NCBI RefSeq assembly: GCF_036195045.1
Contig: NZ_CP108100.1
Location: 6,758,001-6,822,000 of the forward strand
DNA: 64,000 bases
DNA from: Streptomyces sp. NBC_00236
Lineage (GTDB): Bacteria; Actinomycetota; Actinomycetes; Streptomycetales; Streptomycetaceae
Reading direction: 5' to 3'
In this document: positions 37,548 through 45,888 of the stretch, in pieces
Numbering within the stretch: the stretch's first letter is position 1
Layout: each line of letters starts with the position of its first letter
Notes under the pieces: model-generated
Seen by the model: the letters and a program-made list of their open reading frames with translations, nothing else
Databases searched by the model: none
What the model was told of the DNA's origin: nothing
Made by a program: the position numbers and the translations under genes

Positions 37548-38194
37548 TCGCCGAGGACAACGCCCTGCTGCGGGAGGGGCTGATCCTGCTCCTCACCAGC
37601 TCGGGCCATGAGGTGGTCGCCGACGCCGCGGCCGGCCCCGAGGTCCTGCCCGCCCTGCTGGAGCACCGCCCGGACGCCGCCGTGCTCGACGTACGGCTGC
37701 CGCCCACGTTCCGTGACGAGGGGCTGCGCGCCGCCATCGCCGCCCGCGAGGAGATGCCCGGCCTGCCGATCCTGGTCCTCTCCCAGTACGTCGAGGAGAC
37801 GTACGCCGCCGAGCTGCTGGCCCGGGGCGCGCAGGGCATCGGCTATCTGCTCAAGGACCGGGTGGGCCGCGTCGACCAGTTCCTCCAGGCCCTGGACCGG
37901 GTGGCGTCCGGCGGCACCGCGCTCGACCCCGAGGTGGTCAGCCAGTTGCTGACCCGCAAGGCGTCCGCGAAGCCGCTGCTCAGCCTCACCCCCCGGGAGC
38001 GGGAGGTGCTGGAACTGATGGCGCAGGGCAAGGCGAACGGCACGATCGCCACCGAACTCGTCGTCACGGAACGGGCGGTGAGCAAACACATCGGTTCCAT
38101 CTTCGCCAAGCTCGGACTCGAAGCGGACGACGGATCGGTCCACCGCAGGGTCCTCGCGGTCCTGGCGTACCTGGAGGGCAACGGGGCGCGCTGA
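37535..38194 (+). CDS. NarL/FixJ-family response regulator
   Basis: A 219-residue response regulator. The receiver has acidic residues Glu7-Asp8, phosphoacceptor Asp52 in AVLDVRLPP, and Lys in LLKDRVG. The C-terminal LuxR-type HTH reads LTPREREVLELMAQGKANGTIATELVVTERAVSKHIGSIFAKL. The start GTG at 37535 overlaps the kinase gene. It pairs with that kinase and likely activates the divergent ABC genes. Confidence 0.93.
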   Translation: MRIVIAEDNALLREGLILLLTSSGHEVVADAAAGPEVLPALLEHRPDAAVLDVRLPPTFRDEGLRAAIAAREEMPGLPILVLSQYVEETYAAELLARGAQGIGYLLKDRVGRVDQFLQALDRVASGGTALDPEVVSQLLTRKASAKPLLSLTPREREVLELMAQGKANGTIATELVVTERAVSKHIGSIFAKLGLEADDGSVHRRVLAVLAYLEGNGAR

Positions 38195-38200
38195 GTGCGC

Positions 38201-38587
38201 TCACGCAGGCTGGAGCAGATCCCAGCGGTTGCCGTACAGGTCCTCGAAGACCGCGACCGAGCCGTAGACCTCGTGCCGCGGCTCCTCCAGGAACCGGACC
38301 CCGGCCGCCCGCATGCGCGCGTGGTCACCGGCGAAGTCCTCGGTGTGCAGGAAGAAGCCGACCCGCCCGCCGGTCTGGGCTCCGACACTGGCACTCTGCG
38401 CCTCGTCCTTGGCCCGGGCCAGCAGCAGCCCGGATCCCTCGGTTCCGCGCGGACGCACCACGATCCAGCGGGTGCCGTCGCCCCGGTCGGTGTCCTCCAC
38501 CAGCTCGAAGCCGAGGGCGCCGGTGTAGAAGCCGAGCGCCTCGTCGTAGTCGCGGACGACCAGGGTGACCAGAGCGATGTGGGACAT
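38201..38587 (-). CDS. VOC-family (glyoxalase-like) protein
   Basis: A 128-residue VOC protein with paired beta-alpha-beta-beta-beta modules. Metal-ligand-like residues appear at the start (HIALVTLVVRDYDEALGFY) and near the middle and end (FFLHTEDF, VFEDLYGNRWDLLQ). Members include glyoxalases, dioxygenases and resistance proteins, and this sequence does not discriminate between them. The ATG at 38587 is preferred because the longer frame upstream is antisense to the downstream kinase gene. It is convergent with the response regulator, with only 6 bp between stops. Confidence 0.85.
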   Translation of the reverse strand: MSHIALVTLVVRDYDEALGFYTGALGFELVEDTDRGDGTRWIVVRPRGTEGSGLLLARAKDEAQSASVGAQTGGRVGFFLHTEDFAGDHARMRAAGVRFLEEPRHEVYGSVAVFEDLYGNRWDLLQPA

Positions 38588-38653
38588 GGGATTCCTCGCG
38601 GTACGGAAGGGGACGGGCGGCTCCAGACAGGACCTGGCAGGACAATATCCGCC

Positions 38654-39295
38654 ATGGACACCAGCGACCTCATCGGGCTGACGGCCCGCGCCCGCCGCCT
38701 CGCCCTGGCCGCGGACCGCCGCATCCTCGGAATCGCCGGGCCGCCCGGTGCCGGGAAGTCCACCCTGGCGGAGCAGCTCGTCGCCGCGCTCGGCCCGCTC
38801 GCCGTCCTCGTGCCGATGGACGGCTTCCACCTGGCACGGGCCGAACTGGAACGGCTCGGCCGGGCCGGGCGCAAGGGCGCGCCCGACACCTTCGACGCCG
38901 CCGGGTACGCGGCCCTGCTCCGGCGGCTGCGGGCGCCCGAAGCGGGGACCGTCGTCTACGCCCCCGTCTTCGACCGGTCCCTGGATCAGCCGGTCGCGGG
39001 ATCCGTCCCCGTACCGCCGGACGTCCCGCTGGTCGTCACCGAGGGCAATTACCTCCTGCACGGGGAGGGGGACTGGGCGCCCGTGCGGGAGCTGCTCGAC
39101 GAGGCGTGGTTCCTGGAGCTCGACCAGGACGTACGGATCCGCAGGCTCGTCGACCGGCATGTGCGGTTCGGCAAGCCCCGGCCCCACGCGGAGCGCTGGG
39201 TGGCCGGTTCCGACGAGGCCAACGCGCGGCTCGTCGCGGCCGGGCGTGACCGGGCCGACCTCGTCGTACGACTGACCGACGGCACGCCGCCCTGA
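38654..39295 (+). CDS. Uridine-kinase-like nucleoside/nucleotide kinase
   Basis: A 213-residue P-loop kinase of the uridine kinase/FrcK-like group. Walker A is GPPGAGKS (29-36), followed by the acceptor block VPMDGFHLARAEL, typical of small-metabolite kinases such as fructose/uridine kinases. VVTEGNYLL is the Walker B equivalent. The lid motif VRIRRLVDRHVRFGK near 160-175 is Arg-rich. Substrate could be a nucleoside or sugar and is not decided by sequence. It starts 67 bp from the divergent VOC gene. Confidence 0.82.
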   Translation: MDTSDLIGLTARARRLALAADRRILGIAGPPGAGKSTLAEQLVAALGPLAVLVPMDGFHLARAELERLGRAGRKGAPDTFDAAGYAALLRRLRAPEAGTVVYAPVFDRSLDQPVAGSVPVPPDVPLVVTEGNYLLHGEGDWAPVRELLDEAWFLELDQDVRIRRLVDRHVRFGKPRPHAERWVAGSDEANARLVAAGRDRADLVVRLTDGTPP

Positions 39296-39362
39296 CGCTC
39301 GCGGCCGGGCCCCCGGGCGGGCAGGATGCACAGAGCCGTTCCGCGTCGCCAGGAGGTTCCGC

Positions 39363-40493
39363 ATGTCCAGCCCGAAGCAGCCCGTACCGTTCACCGCCGA
39401 CGACTACCGGGCCCGGATGACGCGGGCCGCCGAGAGTGCCGCAGCCGCCGGACTCGCGGGTGTACTGGTGGCCCCCGGACCGGACATGGTCCATCTCACC
39501 GGCTACCGGCCCACGGCGGACACCGAGCGCCTCACCCTCCTCGTCCTCACCGCGGGCCAGGACCCGGTCCTGGTCGTACCGACTCTGGAGGCCGCGGACG
39601 CCGAGAAGGCCGTCGGCGCGCCCGCGCTGACCCTGCGCGACTGGACCGACGGCAAGGACCCCTACGCCATCACCGCGCCGCTGCTCGACGGCCAGGGCCG
39701 GTTCGGGATCAGCGACAACGCCTGGGCCATGCATCTGCTCGGCCTCCAGCAGCTGCTGCCCGGGACGTCGTACGCCTCCCTCACCGAGGCGCTGCCGATG
39801 CTGCGCGCCGTGAAGGACGGCCCTGAGCTGGACCGGCTGGCCGCCGCCGGGGCCGCTGCCGACGCCACGTACGAGGAGATCCTGAAGGTCCGGTTCTCCG
39901 GCCGCAGGGAGACCGACGTCGCGGCCGACCTGGCCCGGCTGCTCACCGAGTCCGGGCATTCCCAGGTCGACTTCACCGTGGTCGGCTCCGGACCCAACGG
40001 CGCCAACCCCCACCACGAGGCGGGCGACCGCACCATCGAGCGCGGCGACATGGTGGTGCTCGACTTCGGCGGCCTCAAGCACGGGTACGGCTCCGACACC
40101 TCCCGTACGGTCCACGTCGGCGAACCCACCGCCGAGGAGCAGCGGGTCCACGACATCGTGCGGGAAGCACAGGACGCGGGCTGCAAGGCCGTCCGGCCCG
40201 GTGTCGCCTGCCAGGAGATCGACCGGGCCGCCCGCGCTGTCATCACCGAGTTCGGCTACGGGGAGCGCTTCATCCACCGCACCGGACACGGCATCGGCGT
40301 CACCACCCACGAACCGCCGTACATGATCGAGGGCGAGGAGCAGCCGCTCGTTCCCGGTATGTGCTTCTCCGTGGAGCCGGGCATCTATCTGCCGGGCCGG
40401 TTCGGCGTCCGGATCGAGGACATCGTGACCGTCACCGAGGACGGCGGCCGGCGCCTCAACGCCACCGCCCGCGAGCTGGCGATCGTCGAGTAG
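39363..40493 (+). CDS. M24-family Xaa-Pro aminopeptidase
   Basis: A 376-residue two-domain peptidase. The N-terminal creatinase-like domain runs to about 145. The C-terminal pita-bread domain carries the five dimetal ligands: Asp in VLDFGG, Asp in GSDTSRT, His in HRTGHGIG, Glu in SVEPGIY and Glu in VRIEDIV. It would release an N-terminal residue before Pro from peptides in the cytoplasm. An AGGAGG site precedes the ATG at normal spacing. It is convergent with treZ, 10 bp between stops. Confidence 0.92.
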   Translation: MSSPKQPVPFTADDYRARMTRAAESAAAAGLAGVLVAPGPDMVHLTGYRPTADTERLTLLVLTAGQDPVLVVPTLEAADAEKAVGAPALTLRDWTDGKDPYAITAPLLDGQGRFGISDNAWAMHLLGLQQLLPGTSYASLTEALPMLRAVKDGPELDRLAAAGAAADATYEEILKVRFSGRRETDVAADLARLLTESGHSQVDFTVVGSGPNGANPHHEAGDRTIERGDMVVLDFGGLKHGYGSDTSRTVHVGEPTAEEQRVHDIVREAQDAGCKAVRPGVACQEIDRAARAVITEFGYGERFIHRTGHGIGVTTHEPPYMIEGEEQPLVPGMCFSVEPGIYLPGRFGVRIEDIVTVTEDGGRRLNATARELAIVE

Positions 40494-40503
40494 GAGCGCC
40501 TTC

Positions 40504-42264
40504 TCAGTCGTCGGCCAGCACCACGCACGACTCCGGCGGCAGATGCAGCGCCCCGTCCGGGCCGGGCGCGTCGACGGGCAGCCAGGCGGCCAGCACCCGG
40601 CCCCCGCCACCGCGGTGCCGGCCGCCGCCCAGCGGGATCGTGGCCGGCTTCTCGTCGAGGTTGACGGCGATCCGCAGGTCGCCCCGGCGCAGCGCCAGCC
40701 AGCGGGCCTCGTCGTCGTACGCCGTCCGGACCGTCGCCAGATCCGGGTCGCAGAGGTCGGGCAGGGAGCGGCGCAGCGCGATCAGTTCGCGGTACCAGGC
40801 GTGCAGGCGGGCGTGCGGTTCGCGTCGCGGCTCGCTCCAGTCCAGGCACGACCGGTCGCGGGTGGCGGGGTCCTGCGGGTCCGGGATGTCCTCCTCGGCC
40901 CAGCCGTGCGCCCCGAACTCCCGCCGTCTGCCGGTGCGTACGGCCTCGGCGAGCTCCGGATCGGTGTGGTCCGTGAAGAACTGCCAGGGCGTACGGGCGC
41001 CCCACTCCTCGCCCATGAACAGCATCGGGGTGAAGGGCCCGGTGAGCACGAGCGCCGCCGCGCAGGCCAGCATGCCGGGGGAGAGGGAGGCGGCGAGCCG
41101 GTCGCCGAGCGCCCGGTTGCCGATCTGGTCATGGGTCTGGGCGTAGCCGACGAAGCGGTGGGCGGCGCTGCGCGTGACATCGACGGGGCGGCCGTGCGTA
41201 CGGCCGCGGAAGCTGGAGTACGTGCCGTCGTGGAAGAAGGCGCTCGTCACGGTCTTGGCGAGGCCGGCCAGCGGGGCGGCGGCGAAGTCCGCGTAGTAGC
41301 CCTGGGCCTCGCCCGTCAGCGCGGTGTGCAGACAGTGGTGGAAGTCGTCGTTCCACTGGGCGTGCAGACCGATGCCGCCGGACTCGCGCGGAGTCGTCGT
41401 CCGCGGGTCGCAGAGGTCGGACTCGGCGATGAGGGAGAGCGGACGGCCCAGTTCGGCCGAGAGCGCGTCGGTGGCGGCGGACAGCTCCTCCAGGAACGTC
41501 AGCGCCCGGGTGTCGGCCAGTGCGTGGACCGCGTCGAGCCGGAGCCCGTCCAGCCGGTAGTCGCGGAGCCAGGCGAGCGCGCTGCCCAGCAGGAAGGCCC
41601 GCACCTCGTCGGAGCCCGGCGCGTCCAGATTGACGGCCGCGCCCCAGGGGGTGTGGTGCGTCTCGGTGAAGTACGGGCCGAAGGCGGGAAGGTAGTTGCC
41701 GGACGGGCCCAGGTGGTTGTGGACCACGTCCAGGACGACCGCGAGCCCGAGCCCGTGCGCCGTGTCGACAAAGCGCTTCAGCCCTTCGGGGCCGCCGTAC
41801 GGCTCGTGCACGGCCCACAGCGACACCCCCTCGTACCCCCACCCGTGGACCCCGGGGAACGGGCAGACCGGCATCAGCGACACATGGGTGATGCCCAGCT
41901 CGGCGAGATGCCCCAGCCGGGCCGCCGCCGCGTCGAAGGTGCCCTCGCCGGTGTACGTACCGATGTGCAGCTCGTACAGGACCGCGCCCGTCAGCCCGCG
42001 TCCCGCCCAGTCGGTGCGCCAGGCGTACCTGTCGTGGTCGACGACGGCGCTCTCGCCGTCCGGTCCGTCCGGCTGGCGGCGCGAGCGGGGGTCGGGGCGC
42101 ACCGGGCCGTCGTCCAGGGCGAATCCGTAGCGGTCGCCGTCGGTCGCCTCCGCGTCCGCGGTCCACCAGCCGGGCCGGTCCGGATCGCGCTCCATGGTCC
42201 GCAGCTCACCCGACAGCCGCAGGGCGGCCACATCCGCGTCCGGTGCCCATACCTCGAACAACAT
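40504..42264 (-). CDS. treZ: Malto-oligosyltrehalose trehalohydrolase
   Basis: A 586-residue GH13 enzyme that releases trehalose from maltooligosyltrehalose made by TreY. The N-terminal beta domain begins MLFEVWAPDADVAALRL. The four GH13 regions are VVLDVVHNHLG, GLRLDAVHAL (nucleophile Asp), LIAESDL (acid/base Glu) and YAQTHDQIGN. Length and motif spacing match TreZ. The ATG at 42264 follows a GGGAG site; the longer frame upstream has poor coding character. treY and glgX lie 3.6 kb and 6 kb away on the same strand, separated by the 42.4-45.9 kb insert. Confidence 0.93.
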   Translation of the reverse strand: MLFEVWAPDADVAALRLSGELRTMERDPDRPGWWTADAEATDGDRYGFALDDGPVRPDPRSRRQPDGPDGESAVVDHDRYAWRTDWAGRGLTGAVLYELHIGTYTGEGTFDAAAARLGHLAELGITHVSLMPVCPFPGVHGWGYEGVSLWAVHEPYGGPEGLKRFVDTAHGLGLAVVLDVVHNHLGPSGNYLPAFGPYFTETHHTPWGAAVNLDAPGSDEVRAFLLGSALAWLRDYRLDGLRLDAVHALADTRALTFLEELSAATDALSAELGRPLSLIAESDLCDPRTTTPRESGGIGLHAQWNDDFHHCLHTALTGEAQGYYADFAAAPLAGLAKTVTSAFFHDGTYSSFRGRTHGRPVDVTRSAAHRFVGYAQTHDQIGNRALGDRLAASLSPGMLACAAALVLTGPFTPMLFMGEEWGARTPWQFFTDHTDPELAEAVRTGRRREFGAHGWAEEDIPDPQDPATRDRSCLDWSEPRREPHARLHAWYRELIALRRSLPDLCDPDLATVRTAYDDEARWLALRRGDLRIAVNLDEKPATIPLGGGRHRGGGGRVLAAWLPVDAPGPDGALHLPPESCVVLADD

Positions 42265-42474
42265 GCAGCGCTCCCTCGTTTCCGTGTACCGGCCCATGCT
42301 CGGCAGAGGGCGCGATCTTCGACCCCGTGACACTGGATCGAGCCCGTTACCGGCGATGAAGGTCTGGTTCTGATCATTGCCCTGACCGGTTCCGCCCTAC
42401 GCACTCCCTGTTGTGGCTGTGGCATGCGGCGCACGTCTCACAGCGACTCGTACGCGGCCCTGCGCGTGCGTCCG

Positions 42475-43431
42475 TCAGCGGTCCCACACCATGTCGAAGG
42501 CACGCTCGAAGTTGACGTACCCCAGGCGTGCGAAGGACTTCGCCATCGGCACGTTGCCGACGTCCGTCGCCGCCCGGATGCGCTCCACACCGTCCTGCCC
42601 GGCGAGCACCCGGGTTCCCTCGGCGAGGAGTTCGTCGATGTAGCCGTGCCCGCGCTGCGCGGGCACGACGCCGATGTACGCGATGATCGGGTTGTAGCTG
42701 TTGCGGGCCGGGATCACGAAGCCGACCGGTCCGCCGTCCGGGAGTTCGGCGATGCGCCACCACTCCTGCGGGGTCGAGTAGTGGGCGAGCTCCTCGTCGT
42801 AGTGCTTCTCCGCGGCCTCGCGCGCCGACAGGCCGGACGCCAGGTCCTGCTGACCGTGGGCGTCGAGCGTGCCCTCCATCACCGGCGTCATCAGCGCCAG
42901 GAGATCCTCGCGCCCCGCCACCGGACGGAACCGCAGCCGGCCACCGTCGGCCGGAACGGGGGTGCCCGCACGCCACTCCAGACGCAGCCGCTCCACGAGC
43001 ATCCGGGCACCGCTGCGTTCCATGACCCGGACGCGCGCCTCCACGACGTCGCGGGCCGCCGGGTCCGCACGCCAGTCGGGCGGTACGAAGCGCCCGTACT
43101 CGGGGCGCGGGGCACCGGCCGGGACGACGGCGGCCGTCGCCGTCTCCAGCAGCCGCATTCCCGCCTCCCCGCGTTCGGGCTCGGGAAGCGTGTCGTCCAG
43201 GTCGAAGAAGTCGAGGAGCAGCGGCTCCTTGCCGTCCTTGCCCCACCAGGCGATCCGCGCCACCACCCGGTCGCCCCGCAGGGCCACCCACATCCACTCC
43301 GGGCGGCGACGCCCCGCCGCCAGATCGTCCGCGAGCTCGTGATCCAGGACGTAGGACAACCGGCAGAAGAGACCGAGTTCCTCCGGCCCGCTGATCGGAC
43401 GGACAGTCAGGCCGAGTGGTGCGTCGAGCAC
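42475..43431 (-). CDS. GNAT-family N-acetyltransferase
   Basis: A 318-residue acetyltransferase, long enough for two GNAT folds. The C-terminal fold has the acetyl-CoA loop VVPAQRGHGYIDEL and the following NVPMAKSFARLGY, both hallmarks of GNAT. The N-terminal half (1-150) is a degenerate fold without a clear CoA loop. It resembles the mycothiol-synthase-like double-GNAT layout, but its residues do not prove that reaction. The GTG at 43431 is taken as start; a GGGGGA site lies close upstream. It is divergent from the FHA gene. Confidence 0.8.
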   Translation of the reverse strand: MLDAPLGLTVRPISGPEELGLFCRLSYVLDHELADDLAAGRRRPEWMWVALRGDRVVARIAWWGKDGKEPLLLDFFDLDDTLPEPERGEAGMRLLETATAAVVPAGAPRPEYGRFVPPDWRADPAARDVVEARVRVMERSGARMLVERLRLEWRAGTPVPADGGRLRFRPVAGREDLLALMTPVMEGTLDAHGQQDLASGLSAREAAEKHYDEELAHYSTPQEWWRIAELPDGGPVGFVIPARNSYNPIIAYIGVVPAQRGHGYIDELLAEGTRVLAGQDGVERIRAATDVGNVPMAKSFARLGYVNFERAFDMVWDR

Positions 43432-43605
43432 GGATCCCCCACAGGTGTACGGGCTCGCCCGGCGGTCGCCGGAGCGGCACGGCGGCCGACAGTAGCAACG
43501 CCCGGCGCGCGGCGCCCCGGAAATCTCCGGGGCCGCGCAGGTCAGGAGGGCGGAAAGCGGCGTTGTTCTGGACACCCCGGGGCGGTCGGCCCGACAATTG
43601 GCCCT

Positions 43606-44172
43606 GTGACGTCCTCCTTCGAGTCCCACACGTATCCCGCGCGGCTGTCCGACGCCCAGCGCGACCGTGTTCTCGGTGTGCTCAGAGAGGGCGCGGCACA
43701 GGGCAAGCTCTCCCACGACACCTTCATGCGGCGCATGGAACTGGCCCTGACCGCCAGCCGTTCCGAGCAACTGGACGCGCTCACCGCCGACCTGGAGCGC
43801 GACGGCCGCTGGTCGCGGCAGCTGTTCCGGGCCGTGAGCGGGGTCTCCGGCTTCCCCGAACGGGTACGCAGGGCCTGGCGGGCCGAGCGGCTGCCCAAGC
43901 TGCTGCTCCCGGCACCGAGCCCGCACCCCCTGCGCATCGGCCGCGACCCGGGCAACGGACTCCGCCTCAGCCACGAGACGGTGTCCCGGATGCACGCCGA
44001 ACTCACCGCGCACGGCGGACGGTGGCTGCTGCGCGACCTCGGCTCGACCAACGGCACCTGCGTCAACGGGCAGCGCGTCACGGGGGCCGTGTCCGTGCGG
44101 GAGGGGGACCAGGTGAGCTTCGGCAGGATGACCTTCCGGCTCTCCGCGCCGGCACTCCGGCCGCCCGCGTAA
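43606..44172 (+). CDS. DUF1707 and FHA-domain protein
   Basis: A 188-residue cytoplasmic adaptor. Residues about 8-62 are a DUF1707 module (RLSDAQRDRVLGVLREGAAQGKLSHDTFMRRMELALTA). Residues about 100-185 form an FHA domain with IGRDPGN, SRMHAEL and GSTNGTCVNG, which binds phosphothreonine peptides. It is a plausible substrate or docking partner for the Ser/Thr kinases that are abundant here, but no genetic link is seen. The GTG at 43606 is assigned by domain alignment. It is divergent from the acetyltransferase gene, 174 bp apart. Confidence 0.88.
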   Translation: MTSSFESHTYPARLSDAQRDRVLGVLREGAAQGKLSHDTFMRRMELALTASRSEQLDALTADLERDGRWSRQLFRAVSGVSGFPERVRRAWRAERLPKLLLPAPSPHPLRIGRDPGNGLRLSHETVSRMHAELTAHGGRWLLRDLGSTNGTCVNGQRVTGAVSVREGDQVSFGRMTFRLSAPALRPPA

Positions 44173-44182
44173 CCGGACGCGG

Positions 44183-44507
44183 TCACGCCTGCTGGTGCGG
44201 CCCGCGGCCCGCCAGGGTGACGAACGCCTCACCGACCGCCTCCGAGAACGTCGGGTGCGGGTGGATGTGGTGGGCCACGTCGAAGGGTTCGGCGTCCCGG
44301 CCGACGATCAGCCGGCTCCCGGCGATCATCTCCGAGACGTGCGGCCCGACCCGGTGCACCCCGAGCACCCGGCCGCCGCGCTCCGCGACGACCTTCACCG
44401 CACCGCCCTGCCCGTGCGCCATCCCCTTGGCGACGGCCGTCAGCGGCATCGTGCTGACCACGACCTCGTGCCCGGCGTCCCGGGCCCGCGCCTCGGAGGG
44501 CCCGACG
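44183..44507 (-). pseudogene. C-terminal fragment of dihydrolipoamide dehydrogenase
   Basis: The translated frame reads VVVSTMPLTAVAKGMAHGQGGAVKV, then GRVLGVHRVGPHVSEMIAG and AHHIHPHPTFSEAVGEAF. This is the dimerisation domain of a lipoamide dehydrogenase, including the catalytic HxxHxHPT His-Glu motif. The FAD and NAD domains are absent: the frame has no start codon near 44507 and abuts a LysR fragment on the other strand. Only about 108 of roughly 460 residues remain, so it is a deletion remnant. Confidence 0.8.
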
Positions 44508-44508
44508 G

Positions 44509-44769
44509 ATGCGGTCTGCGGTGCTGACCGGGCACACGTCGACCGCGGTACGGACGGCGGCGGCAGGTGTGGGCCTCGCGACGGCCCCCGCGCACGTCGT
44601 ACGGGGCGCGGTCGGCGAGGACCGCGCGGTGCTCACCGTGGACCCGCCCCGGCGGCGGGAACTCGCGGTCTTCTCCCGCGTCGGGCCGACCGGCGCGGGA
44701 GCCGCGTTCACCGAGCTGCTGACCGTCTGCCGGCCGCCCGGAACCCCGGGAGCCCGGACCGAACGGTGA
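44509..44769 (+). pseudogene. C-terminal fragment of a LysR regulator
   Basis: Protein-like sequence (STAVRTAAAGVGLATAPAHVVRG, then ELAVFSRVGPTGAGAAFTELL) matches the last lobe of a LysR effector domain. The HTH and first lobe are missing. It starts within two bases of where the lpd fragment ends on the opposite strand, marking a recombination junction. It is not expected to make a functional protein. Confidence 0.65.
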
Positions 44770-44880
44770 CCGCCCCGTCACCCGGACGGCCGCCCGCCGG
44801 CTGCGACGGGACCGTTCAGGTGATCCCCTGACAGGGAGCGCGCCGCGCACCGGCGCACCTGACACCCCGGGGGCTACGCC

Positions 44881-45888
44881 ATGCAGGCAGACACGCCCGG
44901 AGACATACCGGCCCCGACACCCTCGCCCGAACGACGCGGCCTCCGGAGCCCGTCCACGCGGCCCCGCCGTGCCGCCCGCGCCGGCGGCGGCCCCAGTCTC
45001 CTCGCACCCGGCGCGGCCCACGACCCGTACCGGCTCTACCGGGTGCTCCGCGAGGAGTACCCGGTCTGCTTCGACGCGCCGCTCGGCGCCTGGCTGGTCA
45101 GCCGGTACGACGACGTGGCCACCGCCCTCACCGACCCGCGGTTCGCGGGCTTCCCGCACGACGGGGCGCCCCGGGGCGGCCCGGCGCCGCTCGGCCTCTG
45201 CCACGGGAACTTCCGCTGCCTGCCCAGCGACCCCTACGCGGTCGCGCCCGGCACCGTGCCCGGGCATCTGGCCGAGCGCGTCGAGCGGACCGCCTACGTG
45301 CTGGCCCGGCGCATCGCCACCCGCCCGCAGGCCGATCTCGTCGAGGAGTTCTGCCGCTGGCTGCCCACCGGCGCACCCGCCGACGCCCCCTGCACCCGGC
45401 GCACCGCGCTGCGCGAGACGGCGCTCGCCTCGTTCCTCGCCAATCTGCTGGACGACCCGGACCTGATGGCCGTCATGCGGATCGAACCCGCGCTCGCCGG
45501 GCGGGCCTGGACCGAGTCGCTGCGCCGCGACCCACCCGTCCAGATCGTGCTGCGCCGCACCGTCGCCGAGGTCACCCTCAGCGGCGGCACGCTGCCCGCT
45601 CGGGCACCCGTCGCCTGCCTGATCGGCTCGGCGGGCCGGGATCCGGAACGGTTCGCCGCACCGGACGTCTTCGACCCCTTCCGCCGCGACCAGGACCGCG
45701 GCACACCCGGCCCCGCGGGATGCCCCGCCGTGCTGCTCGGCCGGCTGGAGGCCGAACAGGGGCTGCGCGCCCTGCTCGACGCGATGCCCGCCCTGCGCTG
45801 GGCCGAGGGCTTCCGTCCGGCGGCCACCGGCCTGCTCACCCGAGGCCCGCGCTCTCTCCTCGTCCGGCCCCAGGGGCTGCCCGGCTGA
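44881..45888 (+). CDS. Degenerate cytochrome P450-like protein
   Basis: A 335-residue P450-related protein, about 70 residues shorter than normal. The helix-K motif survives as ESLRRDPP. The heme Cys survives in AGCPAVLLGRLEAE, matching the spacing of CxxxxLARLEAE, but the preceding FGxGxH is replaced by GTPGPAG. The oxygen-activating I helix (AGxxT) is absent: the frame jumps from a helix-E/F-type region to ETALASFLANLLDDPDLMAVM. The frame is otherwise uninterrupted and well biased, so it is either expressed with a new role or newly decaying. Its last 53 bases overlap the end of treY on the other strand. Confidence 0.6.
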   Translation: MQADTPGDIPAPTPSPERRGLRSPSTRPRRAARAGGGPSLLAPGAAHDPYRLYRVLREEYPVCFDAPLGAWLVSRYDDVATALTDPRFAGFPHDGAPRGGPAPLGLCHGNFRCLPSDPYAVAPGTVPGHLAERVERTAYVLARRIATRPQADLVEEFCRWLPTGAPADAPCTRRTALRETALASFLANLLDDPDLMAVMRIEPALAGRAWTESLRRDPPVQIVLRRTVAEVTLSGGTLPARAPVACLIGSAGRDPERFAAPDVFDPFRRDQDRGTPGPAGCPAVLLGRLEAEQGLRALLDAMPALRWAEGFRPAATGLLTRGPRSLLVRPQGLPG

